Positions 60,509 to 64,000 of a stretch of 64,000 nt of DNA are shown piece by piece; the stretch's first letter is position 1, and every line of letters starts with the position of its first letter. Source of the stretch: Moellerella wisconsensis ATCC 35017. Its GTDB lineage: Bacteria; Pseudomonadota; Gammaproteobacteria; Enterobacterales; Enterobacteriaceae. Below the pieces are notes generated by a model. That model was not told the DNA's origin and searched no databases. It saw only the letters and a program-made list of their open reading frames with translations. Made by a program: the position numbers and the translations under genes. The stretch covers positions 42,950-106,949 of the forward strand of contig NZ_LGAA01000006.1 of the NCBI RefSeq assembly GCF_001294465.1. Reading direction: 5' to 3'.

Positions 60509-60979
60509 ATATAAATTGAGCATACTAAAAATAAACAATCGAAATAATTATCAATATAATAAAAACATAACTAAATGTTAACTTACTAATTATTATAAAA
60601 TCAACTAAAAAGGTCGATAATTTAAATAATACAATCAATAAGGTTCATTTTATAAAACAAAAATAAGACAAATCACTTTTGTCTCTATAATAAAATTACT
60701 AAATAAAAGTTATTCACCTCAAGTCAATAAAGGTATTAAAAAAATAAAATTTAAATTAATAATCTTTATGCCAAGATATTGTAAAATATAGAATTATAAT
60801 AGTTAGCAATAAAAATAAAAGAAAAGTAATTCAACATTTTTGTGGATTTTAATGATAATATTTAAATGATGATTAAATATAATCAATAAATTTTATGACT
60901 ATTTACATTATTAAAAAAAAGATTAAACTTCATTCAGCGTTTAAACTTAATTAACAGCCATACAGAGAAGGATTTTAAA
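60509..60979. other. very AT-rich gap before the small unknown gene
   Basis: About 470 bases with no credible gene. A weak hairpin AGACAAA / TTTGTCT lies at 60666-60684. A promoter for the small gene is expected here, but none is clear and I see no good Fur box. Confidence 0.5.
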
Positions 60980-61297
60980 ATGCCTGTATTATATGATAGT
61001 ACCATTAATTATAATCGTAAAAAAAATAGCCATAAATATAATTCAAAAACTATTAGATTTTCAAAGCAACTAGACCGATGTACATTATATTCACCTTACT
61101 TAAGTCATGGGATAGTTCTATTCACCTTAAAATGCCAAGTTATCAAACTACCCAAAATGAACTATTTTGACATATTAACTCATGAGCAAATTTATAAAAT
61201 ATTAAATATCAGAGCAAATTATTTATTAGAGAAAAATAGTCTTGAGAATCAATATTGTAATGATTATATTCCATCAACATTAATGTTTTGTTACTAA
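60980..61297 (+). CDS. small protein of unknown function (105 aa)
   Basis: I do not recognise this protein with confidence. It is a 105-residue, basic, AT-rich product without signal peptide or membrane segment. Its start has AAGGATTTTAAAATG, nearly the same leader as the hemophilin-like genes, which argues that it is a real gene of the same cluster. The last 45 residues (FDILTHEQIYKILNIRANYL and on) faintly resemble the N-terminus of ElaA-type GNAT acetyltransferases, where a similar helix leads into an R..VF.VEQ motif; if so, it is a fragment without the acetyl-CoA site. It lies between the hemophores and the receptor gene. Confidence 0.5.
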   Translation: MPVLYDSTINYNRKKNSHKYNSKTIRFSKQLDRCTLYSPYLSHGIVLFTLKCQVIKLPKMNYFDILTHEQIYKILNIRANYLLEKNSLENQYCNDYIPSTLMFCY

Positions 61298-61445
61298 TCG
61301 CGGCAGAATTAAAATTTAAAAGTGCAGAGTAGATGATAGTTAAAATTAGACTTAGAATAACAACTAATTAACTATAATATTATTCATCATAACAGATTAC
61401 TAGAAAATAAATAATGTCGCTACTGGCTCACTGGCCACCGACGGG

Positions 61446-61473
61446 ATAAGGCATTACTGTTTTTTAGCCTTAT
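61446..61473 (+). promoter_or_regulatory. hairpin in the leader of the TonB-dependent receptor gene
   Basis: A perfect 7-bp stem ATAAGGC / GCCTTAT encloses a 14-base loop that ends in a run of T. It lies about 55 bases before the receptor start. It may be an mRNA leader structure or a weak terminator. Confidence 0.4.
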
Positions 61474-61526
61474 TATAAAACATTCAATAAGCCATAAGAT
61501 AGCTTTGACTAAAAGGTAAGGATACC

Positions 61527-64000
61527 ATGTCACAATCTTGTATGCGCTATTCCACGCTTGCAATATCAATCTCACTGTTACTATCAACCGCGCCCTATGC
61601 CCATGCCGAAAATTCGATCGTGAGTTCTAAATCACATAATAAACAAGAAATACCCCCGGCGAAAAAATCGCTACAAAAATCGTTTATTGGTGATATTGAT
61701 GTCTCCGACCAATCTGATCAAGATGCCACGGGCTATGACAATGTTTACGATAAAAATATCGCCAATTCCTATATCGGGAAAGAAGAATTTGAACGTTTTA
61801 AAGGCGTATCTCCCGGCGATATGTTTAAAGGCGTAGTCGGTGTTTTTAGCGGTGAAACCCGTAATGGCGGCGCGATTGACCCCAATATTCGTGGTGTTCA
61901 GGGGCAAGGACGTGTGATTGTTACCGTGGATGGTACAGAGCAAGCGATTACCGTTTGGCGAGGTTATTATGGTAGCAGTAATCGAAACTATCTCGATCCA
62001 AATATGATCCGCAGTATAGCAATAGAAAAAGGCCCGTCGTTATCTCAAGATGTTAGTTCATCCATAGGAGGGGGCATTGCAATAAAAACCATCAATATTA
62101 ACGATGTTGTAAGAAAAGGCGATATTTTTGGCATTAATGTTAAAACAGATATTGGCAATAACTCCATCAAACCAAGATTTGCCAAATTAATCTATGGCGA
62201 AGATTATCGCGATCTTGATCATAAATTGATTAACCGCTATATGTTTGATGATAAAGACATTAATATCCGCACTCACAATAGAAATGAATACGTTCTGCAT
62301 GGTGTCAATGATCTCGCCTACCGTGTCGCTCTCGGTTTTCGGCAAGATCGCTTTGATTTCATGCTGGCATATAGCCACCGTAAAAATGGCAATTTTGCCA
62401 GTGGCCATCGGGGCGCGGATGGCTACAGCATGCCTTTTACCGAAAAAATACGCCAAAGTGGACATGTCGAGTCTTTTATCGCAGCCCCAATAGATCCCTT
62501 TCTACCTTTTGCCGCCAATGTTTATTATCCCGGCCATGAAGTGCTCAATACATCAAATACCATGGACACGCTATTAATCAAGCATAATTGGCGTATTAGC
62601 GATCTACAAGCCCTTCATTTTAGCTATCGCCATACCCAACTTTATTTTGGCGATATCATGCCCTCACGGCTGTATTTTATTGCCCCCAACGTAAATAAAT
62701 TACCGCAATGGCCAGAAGGCCAAGTAGCGCAGCGCGTCGCCAATATTACCTATAAAGCATTATCAGATAACTATCCCTATCTGAATTTTCGCGCCAATCT
62801 GTGGTTTAATCATACGGATAGCAAACTAAATACCGGGGGAGGGTTCCCACGATATCCGACTGAATATGATACATTATATGATAAGTTTACTCCGAAAGAT
62901 CTTTCCATGGATGGTAGCCTGATTGAGACATCTAGTAGCCATAACTATAATAATCGATGGGGGATCAACCTAAAAAATGATTTCCGCCTCACCGCCAAGA
63001 ATTTACTGACCCTCTCTGCGCGTTTTCAAAATGAGCGCATGACTAGTGCGCATCCCAGTGATAGCAACTATCGAGTATTTACTTTTTGGCCGCCGCGTGA
63101 AGGTCGCCGACAAGAGTATCATTTTGGTATGAATTACGTTTGGACTCCCATAGACCGGCTCAATCTCACCGCGGGTTTACAATATAATACCTATTGGTCA
63201 GTAGATGATTTCATTAACAACCGCATTGACGAAGGAAAAGAAGGGACAAAACGCTTAAACGAACGGATTGGGGTAACTGCAGAATATAAAGAAATATTAA
63301 CACCAGAAGAGCGCATTATTTATACCCAATATAAAACATTACGTAAGGCTTATTTTGGAGTATCCTTTGGTAAAAAATCCACGGCTCCCGAAGAAAAAAA
63401 ATATTCCGAACAAATCGAACAGCAATATCATGATATGGATCGTAAATACGGCTATAAGTACTTCAGTAGCATTCGCATAGATAAAGGCACAGGCTTATTA
63501 TACCGTGACGTTAAATTAAAACTTAACGTAAATTCGACCACTGGACTGTTGCATAAAGAAGAAAACCCTTTTTATAACGGCAAAAAAGATATTAATGAAA
63601 AAGTCATCCATCCTATCACTGGCGAAAAAATCAACCGCTATATTGTTAATCCACTAAGCAATCGAACCGGTAATATTTTGGATTATAGCTTGGGTCTTGA
63701 TGATGGCAATCCTCTAAATGCCAAGTTGATGACCAAAGAACCAAAACGCAAAGCATCAGCTTGGGCCCCGGTACTTTCAGCCTCTTTAGAGCTTACCAAT
63801 CATTGGCGAGTGTATCTGCGTTATGCCGAGGCGGTCCGCTTGCCTTCACTGTATGAAAATACCGGCAATATTAGCGGCCTACGATTTATTAGAGCTAATA
63901 ATCAATTTGATAACGAGCGCTCACAAACCATTGAGTTTGGTAGCGTATATGATTTTTCTGCTTTAGTGAATACCGAACACCGCGCAGATATTAAGCTCAG
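61527..64000 (+). CDS. TonB-dependent outer-membrane receptor, 3' end outside window
   Basis: About 824 residues are visible and the gene runs off the right edge. A signal peptide (about 1-27, ending AHA) is followed by a plug domain with GVVGVFSGETRNGGAIDPNI, RGVQGQGRVIVTVDG and IAIEKGPSLSQDVSSSIGGG, the usual plug ending. The rest is beta-barrel with alternating aromatic strands; YAEAVRLPSLYE resembles the FRAP-box region of heme receptors. Size and barrel pattern fit the large receptors that take heme from hemophilins or from host proteins. The ATG at 61527 is preceded by AAGGTAAGGA. The setting beside three hemophore-like genes supports heme uptake, but the ligand is inferred. Confidence 0.88.
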   Translation, partial: MSQSCMRYSTLAISISLLLSTAPYAHAENSIVSSKSHNKQEIPPAKKSLQKSFIGDIDVSDQSDQDATGYDNVYDKNIANSYIGKEEFERFKGVSPGDMFKGVVGVFSGETRNGGAIDPNIRGVQGQGRVIVTVDGTEQAITVWRGYYGSSNRNYLDPNMIRSIAIEKGPSLSQDVSSSIGGGIAIKTININDVVRKGDIFGINVKTDIGNNSIKPRFAKLIYGEDYRDLDHKLINRYMFDDKDINIRTHNRNEYVLHGVNDLAYRVALGFRQDRFDFMLAYSHRKNGNFASGHRGADGYSMPFTEKIRQSGHVESFIAAPIDPFLPFAANVYYPGHEVLNTSNTMDTLLIKHNWRISDLQALHFSYRHTQLYFGDIMPSRLYFIAPNVNKLPQWPEGQVAQRVANITYKALSDNYPYLNFRANLWFNHTDSKLNTGGGFPRYPTEYDTLYDKFTPKDLSMDGSLIETSSSHNYNNRWGINLKNDFRLTAKNLLTLSARFQNERMTSAHPSDSNYRVFTFWPPREGRRQEYHFGMNYVWTPIDRLNLTAGLQYNTYWSVDDFINNRIDEGKEGTKRLNERIGVTAEYKEILTPEERIIYTQYKTLRKAYFGVSFGKKSTAPEEKKYSEQIEQQYHDMDRKYGYKYFSSIRIDKGTGLLYRDVKLKLNVNSTTGLLHKEENPFYNGKKDINEKVIHPITGEKINRYIVNPLSNRTGNILDYSLGLDDGNPLNAKLMTKEPKRKASAWAPVLSASLELTNHWRVYLRYAEAVRLPSLYENTGNISGLRFIRANNQFDNERSQTIEFGSVYDFSALVNTEHRADIKL

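Noticed and set aside
61671..62465. Minus-strand ORFs within the TonB-dependent receptor gene
   Set aside because: They are antisense to a long clear receptor reading frame, with no start signals of their own.

Overview
The window is about 40% GC chromosomal DNA of a member of the Enterobacterales. Gene content and order (pfkA, cpxP/cpxRA, trmL-cysE-gpsA-secB-yibN-envC-yibQ, hldD-waaF-waaC, waaA, coaD, mutM, rpmB-rpmG, radC, coaBC, dut, slmA, pyrE, rph, yicC, selAB/fdo/fdhDE) match the family Morganellaceae. A polysaccharide locus between cpxA and trmL (yibK) is the arrangement described for Providencia, so a Providencia-like organism is the best guess; the genus is inferred, not proven. No transposase, integrase, rRNA, tRNA or CRISPR array was found.

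Layout. 1-5.7 kb: phosphofructokinase (cut by the window edge), the envelope protease LoiP, and the Cpx envelope-stress system (cpxP divergent from cpxR, then cpxA after an unusual gap holding a terminator). 6.2-13.3 kb: surface polysaccharide export genes wzi, wza, wzb, wzc, then galE. No polymerase, flippase or glycosyltransferases lie between them. 13.4-19.9 kb: housekeeping genes (tRNA methylation, serine acetyltransferase, glycerol-3-phosphate dehydrogenase, SecB, a cysteine-free YibN, EnvC, YibQ). 20.1-35.1 kb: inner-core heptose genes, a membrane GT39 enzyme, Kdo transferase, coaD, mutM, and an AT-rich LPS outer-core operon (waaQ, waaL, GT2, waaG, waaP, GT8) plus an opposing GT8 gene. 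35.3-42 kb: ribosomal proteins, repair, CoA, dUTPase, nucleoid occlusion and pyrimidine genes. 42-44.2 kb: LPS core kinase waaY and ugd. 44.5-57.3 kb: an MDR oxidoreductase, a two-domain molybdate-binding protein, then a compact selenium/formate block (selB, selA, fdhE, fdoI, fdoH, fdoG with an in-frame UGA for selenocysteine, and divergent fdhD). 57.5-64 kb: an AT-rich accessory cluster of three tandem hemophilin-like secreted proteins, a small unknown protein, and a large TonB-dependent receptor cut by the right edge.

How the genes work together. LPS core assembly is spread over hldD/waaFC, waaA, the waaQ operon, waaY and ugd/galE (sugar nucleotides). Cpx, LoiP, EnvC and YibQ serve envelope upkeep. 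SelA/SelB decode the UGA of fdoG, FdhD and FdhE mature the enzyme, and FdoGHI oxidises formate at the periplasmic face of the membrane. The final cluster looks like a heme (or related ligand) capture system: soluble hemophores delivering to an outer-membrane receptor. The Slam-type exporter such proteins need is not in the window.

The most noteworthy observations are the three mosaic hemophilin-like paralogues (variable N-terminal half, near-identical C-terminal barrel), an emptied polysaccharide locus with nested inverted repeats between wzc and galE, a 102-bp nested stem structure in the 1-kb gap before the molybdate-binding gene, the terminator splitting cpxR from cpxA, and the loss of all cysteines from YibN.
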